Shown here: piece by piece, positions 17,783-27,053 of the stretch | How the letters are laid out: each line of letters begins with the position of its first letter | Numbering within the stretch: the first letter of the stretch is position 1 | NCBI GenBank assembly: GCA_021298605.1 | Contig: JAJTDS010000020.1 | Coordinates: 1-40,164 of the forward strand | Direction of reading: 5' to 3' | Length of the DNA: 40,164 nucleotides | Origin: Rickettsiales bacterium | GTDB taxonomy: Bacteria > Pseudomonadota > Alphaproteobacteria > Rickettsiales > UBA1997 | The notes under the pieces: model-generated | Told to the model about the DNA's origin: nothing | Databases searched by the model: none | The model's input: the letters and a program-made list of their open reading frames with translations, nothing else | Made by a program: the position numbers and the translations under genes

Positions 17783-18630
17783 TTTAACTCCAAAATATTC
17801 TTGAATAAATACCTATATCGCTCATCTTTAGGGTGAACCATAACAGCAACGCAAGCAGGCAGAAGCTCTGGGCGGGTGGTCATAATGATTATTTTTTCTT
17901 TATCACCCCCCACCAAAGAGCCGTTGCTCTTTGACTCCCCCTCAAGGGGGGAGTGATTATAGATCGAAAACTCAATTTCGTGCATTGCACTTTGCATTTC
18001 ACGATCAACTAAATCTGCTTGCGACAAGGCGGTTCTATCCACGCAATCCCAAAGCACGGGGGCAAATCTTCTCTCAACCAATTTTTTATTGAATAAATCA
18101 ACAAAGCTTGCTTGTGAAATTTTTTGCGATTCTGGCGAAATGGTTTGATATTTTTGCCTCCAATCAACCGAAAGGGCGATGATGTTGAACAATTCTTCAA
18201 ATTCTTTCTCTGCATCAACAACAACTTCTTGACACTTTCTTACAAAGGATCCGTGACCATTTTCTTGTTCAAAAATATTAGCTTTTTTATTGATAATTTT
18301 TTCAACCAATCTTTCTGTTGGCAAGCCGTTATCATCAAAGCCAATTGGATAAAAAACATCCTTTCCTAACATTCTTTGGAATCTTGCTACAAAATCTGCT
18401 TGACTATAAGAAAAAATATGCCCCATATGCAACATCCCAGAAACAGTAGGAGGAGGGGTGTCTATCACAAAAGTTTCGTCCCTATTTTTATCATTCTTCC
18501 AATGATATATTTCATTATCCAGCCAATATTTTTGCCATTTCGGCTCAATTTCTTGATGATTATATTTTTCTGACAGTTGATTCTTTTTTTTAATTATTGT
18601 TTCTGTGTTTTTTTGGTTAATTTCATTCAT
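17758..18630 (-). CDS. valS: Valyl-tRNA synthetase, N-terminal part (frameshifted valS)
   Basis: Charges tRNA-Val with valine. This frame encodes the first 280 or so residues: the nucleotide-binding segment PPTVSGMLHMGHIFSY (HIGH-type motif HMGH), FYPIGFDDNGLPTERLVEK, and the start of the CP1 editing domain with TTRPELLPACVAVMVHP. Just before that motif an extra stretch containing SPLEGESKSNGSLVGG is encoded by a palindromic insertion at 17902-17957. After RYRYLFKNI the reading frame slips and ends in unrelated residues at 17758. The continuation is in the next frame (15932-17782). The start at ATG 18630 is followed by a lysine-rich leader before YNHQEIEPKWQKYW. Confidence 0.9.
   Translation of the reverse strand: MNEINQKNTETIIKKKNQLSEKYNHQEIEPKWQKYWLDNEIYHWKNDKNRDETFVIDTPPPTVSGMLHMGHIFSYSQADFVARFQRMLGKDVFYPIGFDDNGLPTERLVEKIINKKANIFEQENGHGSFVRKCQEVVVDAEKEFEELFNIIALSVDWRQKYQTISPESQKISQASFVDLFNKKLVERRFAPVLWDCVDRTALSQADLVDREMQSAMHEIEFSIYNHSPLEGESKSNGSLVGGDKEKIIIMTTRPELLPACVAVMVHPKDERYRYLFKNILELKCQSSQMI
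17902..17957. repeat. Palindromic element inserted in frame in valS
   Basis: A 56-bp segment with near-matching ends (ATCAC-C6 at one side, G6-AGTGAT at the other) made of two adjacent hairpins. Hairpin one is AAAGAGC/GCTCTTT with a 4-base loop (17915-17932). Hairpin two is ACTCCCCC/GGGGGAGT with a 5-base loop (17934-17954). It is far more GC-rich than its surroundings and translates on the minus strand as part of the SPLEGESKSNGSLVGG insertion, with the reading frame kept. Rickettsia palindromic elements are known to insert in frame in coding genes. This looks like an analogous element, but I see no second copy in the window. Confidence 0.75.
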
Positions 18631-18688
18631 TTTAAAATATAATTTAAGGCAATAAGTGTAATGATTATGTTACGATATATTCTAGTAA

Positions 18689-19852
18689 TTAAAATAATAA
18701 ATTTTCTCCAGCAATTCTGAATTTTATTATAACAGATTGATCTATAGATTTTGACTGATTATCTTTGTTATTTCCAATGCCAAAATCTAAGCGGTTAATA
18801 GTAAAATCTCCCTCTGCAATTAATTCTCTAGAACTAACTTCTTGCAGATTAAATGTTGTGCTAATATTTTTGGAAATACCTTTAATTGTCAATATTCCTG
18901 ATAATAAAAATTTCTTATCACTAATTTTTGCTATTGAGGTAGATCGAAAAAATGCTTTAGGAAATTTATTGCTATCAAGCCAAATATTATTTTTAACAGC
19001 TTCTACGGCTTCATTGAAGCTTAATTCTATAGAATTAGTATCAACATCAAATTCAATAAAACTATATGTCGGCAATAGTTGATCAAAGAATATTTTTCCT
19101 GAAAATTTTTTAAAATTTCCACTAATTGAGCTTTTATTTTGATTTGTTAAAATTTCAATTGAGCTTTTTGAATCAACAATATTCCACTCTTTTATTTTCA
19201 TTTTTTTAGCAACTTTCTCTTGATTGGAAAGCTCTTCTTTTTGTTTGTAATTTTTTATTTTTGATATATCTTTTGGTGTTTCTGATAAATTTCCTTCTGC
19301 TTCAATATAAATTTTTACATTATCCGAAACTCCGGGAATAGCAAAATTAATACCAAAATCACTTCTTTTGAAAGAAGTTTCTCCGCTAAATCCTGCGGTT
19401 TTCTTTTGAGTAAATGGGTTGATGCCAATTTTATTAAGTTTTATATTTAAAGTTATTTCTTTGGTAATATTTTTTATAGTTAAATTACCAATTATCTTGG
19501 CTGAATTTTTATTGATATTTTCGATTTTGATACTTTGAAAATTTGCCATTGGAAAATGTTTTGCATCAAAAAAATCTATCCCTTTTAAATGTTCATCGAA
19601 TTTTGCAATTCCTGTTGATATGCTGTTGATATTGATGTTGATATTAACCCAACTCTCTTGCAATTTTGTTTGGTCTATAAAAAATCCTCCGTCAGCATCA
19701 ACAAATTTGCCAGATGGGCTAGAGAACCCGAAATGGCTAGCTTGCCAAGTTATATTGGTATGATTTTTGTCGAATTTATAATATTCCTTAGCACTCAATA
19801 AGTTAGGTGCTGATAGCAATAAATACAGCAAAAGAAGATTAATTTTTTTCAT
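18689..19852 (-). CDS. Tandem YceI-domain periplasmic protein
   Basis: YceI domains are lipocalin-like barrels that bind isoprenoid lipids such as ubiquinone. This 387-residue protein has a cleavable signal peptide (MKKINLLLLYLLLSAPNLLSA, the cut probably after residue 21) and two YceI units. The first runs over residues 22-200 (KFDKNHTNITWQASHFGFSS, FDAKHFPMANF, FKRSDFGI) and the second over about 220-385 (WNIVDSKSSIEI, LDSNKFPKAFFRS, INRLDFGIGNN). A lysine-rich linker of about 20 residues separates them. Most YceI proteins have one domain. It stands alone between valS and secB, and its ligand cannot be told from sequence. Confidence 0.85.
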   Translation of the reverse strand: MKKINLLLLYLLLSAPNLLSAKEYYKFDKNHTNITWQASHFGFSSPSGKFVDADGGFFIDQTKLQESWVNINININSISTGIAKFDEHLKGIDFFDAKHFPMANFQSIKIENINKNSAKIIGNLTIKNITKEITLNIKLNKIGINPFTQKKTAGFSGETSFKRSDFGINFAIPGVSDNVKIYIEAEGNLSETPKDISKIKNYKQKEELSNQEKVAKKMKIKEWNIVDSKSSIEILTNQNKSSISGNFKKFSGKIFFDQLLPTYSFIEFDVDTNSIELSFNEAVEAVKNNIWLDSNKFPKAFFRSTSIAKISDKKFLLSGILTIKGISKNISTTFNLQEVSSRELIAEGDFTINRLDFGIGNNKDNQSKSIDQSVIIKFRIAGENLLF

Positions 19853-19926
19853 AATTTAAATTGTAAATGTTGTAAAAAATTATTCTTTAAACTTATATTA
19901 TTAATTTTTAAATAAAAATATAAATC

Positions 19927-20421
19927 TTAATTGATTTTTTTATCTTCTTCTTTGGCTTGTTTTGATCTGCGATTATATAGCTCGTTAAAATCAATTGGTT
20001 CTAGCATTAAAGGAGGCAATCCAGCATCTCCAACTATATTTGAAGCTATTCTTCTTAAAAATGGAAATAATAAATTAGGACAATAAATTAGTAATATTTG
20101 TTCAATTATTTCTGTATTTTCCTCATTAATTTGAAATAATCCTGCATAAGATATTTCAAGAATAAATAATTTTTTTGCTTCTTGTTTTGAATTGTCACCA
20201 GATTGAATTGTCGTTGTTTCTGCTTCTGCTGATATTTTAAGTATAACTTCAAAAATTTTTTTATCTTCTTCTTTTTCGTTATTGATTAGTTTTTTAGCAT
20301 CTATATCAATAGAAATGTTGATATTTGGCTTTCCAGATTGCTCTAAGAATATTTGTGGTGAGTGCGGTAGTTCAATTGATAAATCTTTAATATATTGATT
20401 TATTATATTTATAGAGTTCAT
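19927..20421 (-). CDS. secB: Protein-export chaperone SecB
   Basis: A tetrameric cytosolic chaperone that keeps preproteins unfolded and hands them to SecA. The 164 residues fit. IINQYIKDLSIELPHSPQIF at the N-terminus, the middle strand ILEISYAGLFQI and LLIYCPNLLFPFLRRIASNI with the following GLPPLMLEPIDFNELY are all SecB hallmarks. The start ATG 20421 has one of the few clear ribosome binding sites of the window, AAGGAT about 5 bases upstream. It lies 27 bp after glpX on the same strand, probably in one transcript. Confidence 0.95.
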   Translation of the reverse strand: MNSINIINQYIKDLSIELPHSPQIFLEQSGKPNINISIDIDAKKLINNEKEEDKKIFEVILKISAEAETTTIQSGDNSKQEAKKLFILEISYAGLFQINEENTEIIEQILLIYCPNLLFPFLRRIASNIVGDAGLPPLMLEPIDFNELYNRRSKQAKEEDKKIN

Positions 20422-20448
20422 TTTTATCCTTTTATTTTTAGTTTAGCC

Positions 20449-21456
20449 TTATATTAAGAATTTTGTTGAAATGTTATGAATTTGTTTTTTCTCAAGATTC
20501 ATAATTACGGAATTTACCTTGATAAAATCTTTACATTTTATCACCCCATCAACCATATCACCATTTGTAACTCCAGAACAAGCAAAAATAATTTGATTAT
20601 TTTCTTTTCCACCAGTCATATCAAAAATATCATATTGTTTATTGATATCAACTATTCCCATTGCTTTCGCTCTATCAATTTGTTTTTTATCATCATTAAA
20701 AATTAATCTACCAAAAATTTGCCCACCCATTATTCTCAATGCGGATGCACTTAGAACTCCTTCCGGAGCACCACCGCTACCAAGATATATATCTCCATTT
20801 GCATCTTTATTGGCACAAGATATAACTCCAGCAATATCACCATCGCCAATTAAGCGAATTTTTGCTCCCGCTTCGCGAACTTTTGCTATCAGTTCTTTGT
20901 GTCTATCTCTTTCTAGAATTATTGCAGTTAGATCGCTTATATTGCATTTTTTAGCTAGTGCAAGATTTTTTAAATTATTTAAAACCGAATTGTCAAGATC
21001 GATAATTCCTTCTGGTAGATTTGGTCCTATTGCAATTTTTTCCATATAAACATCTGGAGCATGAAGAAAAGAACCTCTAGTGGTAAAAGCACATACTGCC
21101 AATGAATTTGATGCATTATTAGCACAAATTGTTGTTCCTTCAAGAGGGTCAAGTGCAATATCAATTTCTGGAAAAATGCTTTGATCGGAATTTTCTTTAT
21201 AAAGACCAACTTTTTCGCCAATATAAAGCATTGGAGCCTCATCTCTTTCGCCTTCTCCAATTACTATTCTACCGCTAATTGGCATTTTATTTAAACTTAA
21301 CCTCATTGAGTTAACGGCAGCTTGATCGGCTAGATGATTATCTCCTTTTCCTATCCAATCATAACAGGCAATTGAGGCTTGTTCTACAACTTCAAGGATG
21401 TCCTTTAAAAGGGGTGATATTGATTTATCAAATTGTGGATTTACTTCTTTTTGCAT
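20449..21456 (-). CDS. glpX: Fructose-1,6-bisphosphatase class II
   Basis: Hydrolyses fructose-1,6-bisphosphate to fructose-6-phosphate in gluconeogenesis. The 335 residues match GlpX. Motifs are GEGERDEAPMLYIGE, the metal/phosphate site DPLEGTTICANN, GDGDIAGVISC and GSGGAPEGVLSASALRIMGG. Together with the class I aldolase at 27054 it indicates carbon flow toward hexose phosphate rather than glycolysis, as known for Ehrlichia and Wolbachia. It is preceded by a perfect inverted repeat that separates it from atpC, so it probably has its own promoter. secB is 27 bp downstream. Confidence 0.94.
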   Translation of the reverse strand: MQKEVNPQFDKSISPLLKDILEVVEQASIACYDWIGKGDNHLADQAAVNSMRLSLNKMPISGRIVIGEGERDEAPMLYIGEKVGLYKENSDQSIFPEIDIALDPLEGTTICANNASNSLAVCAFTTRGSFLHAPDVYMEKIAIGPNLPEGIIDLDNSVLNNLKNLALAKKCNISDLTAIILERDRHKELIAKVREAGAKIRLIGDGDIAGVISCANKDANGDIYLGSGGAPEGVLSASALRIMGGQIFGRLIFNDDKKQIDRAKAMGIVDINKQYDIFDMTGGKENNQIIFACSGVTNGDMVDGVIKCKDFIKVNSVIMNLEKKQIHNISTKFLI

Positions 21457-21487
21457 TTTTATTTTGTAGTAAATTATGCTATTTCAT

Positions 21488-21533
21488 AATTTAACCTTAA
21501 GTAATTGTTTAAAAAATTACTTAAGGTTAAATT
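21488..21533. terminator. Perfect 19-bp inverted repeat between atpC and glpX (probable terminator)
   Basis: AATTTAACCTTAAGTAATT at 21488-21506 is followed by the 8-base loop GTTTAAAA and the exact reverse complement at 21515-21533. It begins 8 bp past the atpC stop and ends 31 bp before glpX on the minus strand. The stem is AT-rich and no U-run follows on the minus strand, so it is not a textbook intrinsic terminator. It could instead protect the atpDC mRNA 3' end or be a palindromic protein-binding site. Confidence 0.55.
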
Positions 21534-21540
21534 AAAAGCT

Positions 21541-21791
21541 TTATTCGTCGGTTAATATTGACAGATTATTGTAATCATTTATTTTACAAAAACCACCAGT
21601 GATTTTAAAGATTTCTATCACCTCATCTAATTGATTATATAGCTTTATCTCTCCTTCACAAAGCCTTGAAACAAATGATTCATGACCTTGCATAATTCCA
21701 ACCTCACCACCAATTGTTGGTAATGTTACAAGATAACAAGATCCTTTAAAAGATATATCTTTAGGAGTTGTAATTTCAATATTTATTGACA

Positions 21792-21792
<1 letters not shown>
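21541..21792 (-). CDS. atpC: ATP synthase epsilon subunit, short form
   Basis: Epsilon is part of the central rotor stalk of F1. SINIEITTPKDISFKGSCYL, LPTIGGEVGIMQGHESFVS and IFKITGGFCKINDYNNLSIL match its N-terminal beta-sandwich. The protein stops at residue 83 (LTDE), exactly where the C-terminal helical hairpin would begin. Usual length is 110-140. The missing part is the segment that inhibits ATP hydrolysis. The stop is followed at once by a strong inverted repeat, so the gene appears to end there by design. The start codon shares one base with the atpD stop. Confidence 0.9.
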
Positions 21793-23627
<1,835 letters not shown>

Positions 23628-26267
23628 ATGGAAACATACAGAAGTTCAAGAATCGCTACATATAAATCAGAAAAATCAAATCAAGATGCGGTTTTTTATA
23701 GTTTAAAAAAAATAGAAGAGGAAAATAAAAAGATCTTTTTTATCTTAATGATGCAGGCTCTTTTAAATCTTAATTACGACAATTTAAAGATAAATTTATT
23801 AGAAAATCAAAGTAGCTCTTCTTTGCTTGAATTAAGAAAAGTTCAAACCCTATTAGCTTCATTGTCAGAAAATAAACTTGAAAACTTTTTACAATCTTTT
23901 TATCCCAATGTTTATTTGAGTTATAATGCGGTTGAAACTTATCTTATTCAAAACATCAATAGTGGTGCGAATATTTCTATTCAAGATATTAGGTTAATAT
24001 TTAATAGTAAAGATGATGATAAAGAAGGTTGGCTTGTAACAAAAAAAAGGACTTATTCTAGGGCTTATAGCATTGAAGATGCTTTAAAAAATAAAGAAGA
24101 CAACCAGCAATCACAATCTCAATTGAAATATTTGGTAGATTTATCTTCGCCAGAAATATCTCCTCCATCAACTTCTAGATCAATTTCTCGGTCTTCTTCT
24201 GAATCAGATCTTCCTTTGGATTTGGAAAATATTCAACTTCCTATTATTGATCAACCAATTAATTTAAAAGATATAAAAATCAACATTCAAGAATCTAAGA
24301 ATTCAGATCTTAAAAATAAACAACAAACTGAAAAAGTTTTACATAAAGAACCTTCAGATTTAAACTTAGGAAAAATAAAGATTGCTAGTATTAATAAAAG
24401 AAGTCCTTCTTTAGAAGAGCTTGCTAAAAGTGGGAAGGTTGCTGGTATAATAAAAATTATGCAACAAACTCAATCTGCATTTCAAGTTCAAGAAGATGAT
24501 GTTGATACTAAAAAGAAAAAGAAGGTGTCATTTGTTGAGGAGGATTTTACAGATCTTGCTTCATTGGAAAGCTCTTCCTCGCAAGATTCATCAGAAAGAT
24601 TTAGAAGTTTATTATCTCTTAATTATAGCGGAGATCTGCAAGATTTAACAAAGGAACAAGAGCAATTAATTAAAATATTGCTTAGAAATGAGAGATTTGC
24701 AAGTATTTTTAATGCTCAATCTGAAGATGCGATATTAGCTAATAATGCTAATAGTTTAGGTGTTTTTGATTTGTTAAAAATAAATGATGTTTTTTTTAAT
24801 AAAAATGAATATGATCAGCAGGCTTTAAAAGCTGAAAATATAATGGATTTTTATAAATTTAGAGATGCATGGGACAATTTACTTAAAAAAAATAAGGTAA
24901 TTTTTGCTAACTATGATACTAAGCAATATGAAGAAATAGGAATTTTACTTCAAAAAAACAGTGCAAACGGTTCTTCTGAAAAAAATCTTGAGTTAATGGC
25001 CCAAGAAAAATATGAGTTTTTAAGATCTGCATTAAAAGAACATTTGTGGAATAGTTGCAGTAAAGAACAAAAAGATGATTTGTTAAATCAACAAAGATTT
25101 AAAAATGTTATATCAAAAACTAAAATTAGTGATTTATCTCAATTAGAGAAAATGCAATTTCGTTATCGGCTCCGCAAAATTTGCACTAATCAATTTTTTC
25201 CGAAAGATCTTGAATTGGCATTAATGAGGCTTGAAGTTGATGGAGTTGAACCAAGTAATATTCCTAGAGAATCAATGGCAGCAGCAGAAAGAATTTTGGG
25301 TATTTTTTTAAATAATATTAATAAAAAACAAGAAAGCCTACTAAGCCTTGACAATTACGAAGAAAAATTAATTGAAAAGACTAAATCCGCTCTTTTCCAA
25401 GGAGAAATTGGTAATCAATTAAGGCAAGAAATGTCTGGTTATAGTGATGGTAACCCCAATTTAGCAACTGATAAATTAAAAAAATTCGAAGAATTGATAG
25501 AGCAAAATTATGGAAGTAAATGTCTTGTTGATTGTCAAGAAGTGGCAATTGATAAATATAATCGCCATCAATTTCATAAAGCAAGAACTGAATTTTTAGG
25601 CTCTCTAGCAGTTAATCATATTCTGCAAGAGTTGGGATTTTTTTTTAATTTAGGAAATTTTGGCAATAAAAAAGTTATGATAGATGACGGAGCTTTATTT
25701 ACAAGCTGGTTATTAAATAGTGGTGAGAAGGAGGTGTTAGAAAAATTGAATAAATTTGAAAGTTTGAAAGATGTGCCCTTGTTCCAAAATCAAAAAATGC
25801 TTGCTAAGCAAATAGGTCTTCCTCTTCCAATAGTTTCAGCGATTAGTGAGCTAGATCAATCTTATTCAGATTTATTATGCTTTATTAAAGATAATTGGAA
25901 GAATTATAATTTAGCCTCTTTTAATAAATATAATTTAATGCTAAATCGCGATATAAGCGACCCTAAAGGTTGGTTAGAGCCTAATGATATAGCAACTACA
26001 TTTATTAGTGAGGTTAGAAATAGAACGGCTCCTAGAAATGCTAATTATGATAAAAATTGCAATAATTTAGGAGATATTTCTGTTTCGGCTCTTAATTCGG
26101 CATTGATGGATATGAAAAAAGAATCGTTAGACAGAGATAGTAGAGTTTCTGGTGTTGCAACTGTTTCTGGAGTAAGGGTTTCTGGTTGCAGCAGATTGGT
26201 TGATTTATTGTTAGCAAAAGCAGAAAAAACCGATGGCTCGGTTTTTCATCTACCAAGCAGAAGGTAG
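23628..26267 (+). CDS. Large orphan protein of unknown function, candidate secreted effector
   Basis: I do not recognise this 879-residue protein. It has no signal peptide, no membrane segment and few cysteines. Residues 1-150 are helical. Residues about 165-330 are low complexity, with a Ser/Pro-rich stretch (SSPEISPPSTSRSISRSSS) and a basic patch DTKKKKKVSFVEEDF. From about 330 to the end it is charged and predicted helical, with Q/K/E-rich stretches. The C-terminus contains VSGVATVSGVRVSGCSRL and ends HLPSRR. It is transcribed alone, divergent from atpD. Long lineage-specific helical proteins without a leader and with a basic C-terminus are common among type IV effectors of Rickettsiales, but that role here is inference. 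Confidence 0.85.
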   Translation: METYRSSRIATYKSEKSNQDAVFYSLKKIEEENKKIFFILMMQALLNLNYDNLKINLLENQSSSSLLELRKVQTLLASLSENKLENFLQSFYPNVYLSYNAVETYLIQNINSGANISIQDIRLIFNSKDDDKEGWLVTKKRTYSRAYSIEDALKNKEDNQQSQSQLKYLVDLSSPEISPPSTSRSISRSSSESDLPLDLENIQLPIIDQPINLKDIKINIQESKNSDLKNKQQTEKVLHKEPSDLNLGKIKIASINKRSPSLEELAKSGKVAGIIKIMQQTQSAFQVQEDDVDTKKKKKVSFVEEDFTDLASLESSSSQDSSERFRSLLSLNYSGDLQDLTKEQEQLIKILLRNERFASIFNAQSEDAILANNANSLGVFDLLKINDVFFNKNEYDQQALKAENIMDFYKFRDAWDNLLKKNKVIFANYDTKQYEEIGILLQKNSANGSSEKNLELMAQEKYEFLRSALKEHLWNSCSKEQKDDLLNQQRFKNVISKTKISDLSQLEKMQFRYRLRKICTNQFFPKDLELALMRLEVDGVEPSNIPRESMAAAERILGIFLNNINKKQESLLSLDNYEEKLIEKTKSALFQGEIGNQLRQEMSGYSDGNPNLATDKLKKFEELIEQNYGSKCLVDCQEVAIDKYNRHQFHKARTEFLGSLAVNHILQELGFFFNLGNFGNKKVMIDDGALFTSWLLNSGEKEVLEKLNKFESLKDVPLFQNQKMLAKQIGLPLPIVSAISELDQSYSDLLCFIKDNWKNYNLASFNKYNLMLNRDISDPKGWLEPNDIATTFISEVRNRTAPRNANYDKNCNNLGDISVSALNSALMDMKKESLDRDSRVSGVATVSGVRVSGCSRLVDLLLAKAEKTDGSVFHLPSRR
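26225..26246. terminator. Bidirectional terminator at the 3' end of the orphan gene
   Basis: AAAAACCGA-TGGC-TCGGTTTTT forms a 9-bp stem with a 4-base loop and U-runs on both strands. On the minus strand it lies 50 bp past the stop of the carbonic-anhydrase-like gene and ends in six T, a good intrinsic terminator. On the plus strand it falls inside the last codons of the orphan gene (residues 866-873), so termination there would cut the message 22 bp before its stop codon. Confidence 0.65.
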
Positions 26268-26295
26268 TTTATTTGCAATAAGCCAATTATTGCGA

Positions 26296-27045
26296 TTAAT
26301 ATTGCGAAGGGTTGAATTTTTGTAATGGGCGATTATTAGATTTATTAAAAAGAGCTAATTTAATTATTTTATTCATTTGATTTTTAGAAATTATTATTGG
26401 CTTTCTAAATATTCTCCATTTTACACTTTCGGTGCAGGGTGGAGTTGTAAGAGAGCCTTCATAGGCAAATGTTGTGTCTTTTAAATTAATCAAATTACCT
26501 AGATTTATTTTATATTCGTTTAATTGTTTTTTTTGATTTTCGATTATATTAATTATTGGCTCTAGGTTTTTATTGTCAATTTGATGATTTTTCTTATCTA
26601 ATTCTAAGAAAATAGCCAATTGAAAATATTGCTCATCTTCGCTTTTATATGATATTTGCATTTCAAGAGAATATTGTTGATTATTAATAAAATGCTCGCT
26701 TGGATGGTGAAAAATAATATTCTTAGCTTTATAAATTTTATTACGGAATTTTATTTTTGAACCATCTTCAATATTAAGTTTAATAAAATTATGCTCTTTA
26801 TTTGCCTTAATAACAGTATTTTTATTGTTAATAATTTCAAAATCAATTTTATTAAATTTTTGATTAACAATATCAATTGGTGATTGATTATAGCCAATTT
26901 TACAAAATTTATATTCTTTATTAATTTTGTGCCAAAATTCTGGAGATGAAGAACCTTCATAGCTCCAGTTTTTAGAGCAAGATGACAAAGCTAAAAAAGC
27001 CATTGAAAAAAAAATGATGGATTTTGTGATTAGCTTATTTTTCAT
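26296..27045 (-). CDS. Alpha carbonic anhydrase-like lipoprotein lacking zinc ligands
   Basis: The fold of the alpha carbonic anhydrases is clear: WSYEGSSSPEFW, NQSPIDI, HHPSEH, GSLTTPPCTESVKW and a C-terminal NNRPLQ. The lipobox ALSSC (Cys23) makes it a lipoprotein facing the periplasm or surface. Aligned to active enzymes (FHFHxPSEH and MExHLVH), the first zinc histidine is Ile111, the second is kept as His113, and the third is Gln130 (LEMQISY). With two of three ligands gone it should not bind catalytic zinc. The Thr of LTTPPC and the Glu of SEH remain. The gene starts 8 bp after the aldolase gene. It may be a binding protein derived from the enzyme. Confidence 0.88.
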   Translation of the reverse strand: MKNKLITKSIIFFSMAFLALSSCSKNWSYEGSSSPEFWHKINKEYKFCKIGYNQSPIDIVNQKFNKIDFEIINNKNTVIKANKEHNFIKLNIEDGSKIKFRNKIYKAKNIIFHHPSEHFINNQQYSLEMQISYKSEDEQYFQLAIFLELDKKNHQIDNKNLEPIINIIENQKKQLNEYKINLGNLINLKDTTFAYEGSLTTPPCTESVKWRIFRKPIIISKNQMNKIIKLALFNKSNNRPLQKFNPSQY

Positions 27046-27053
27046 TATAAAAT

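Noticed and set aside
20642-21049. 135-codon plus-strand frame antisense to glpX
   Set aside because: glpX is unambiguous on the minus strand; this is a shadow frame of its codons.
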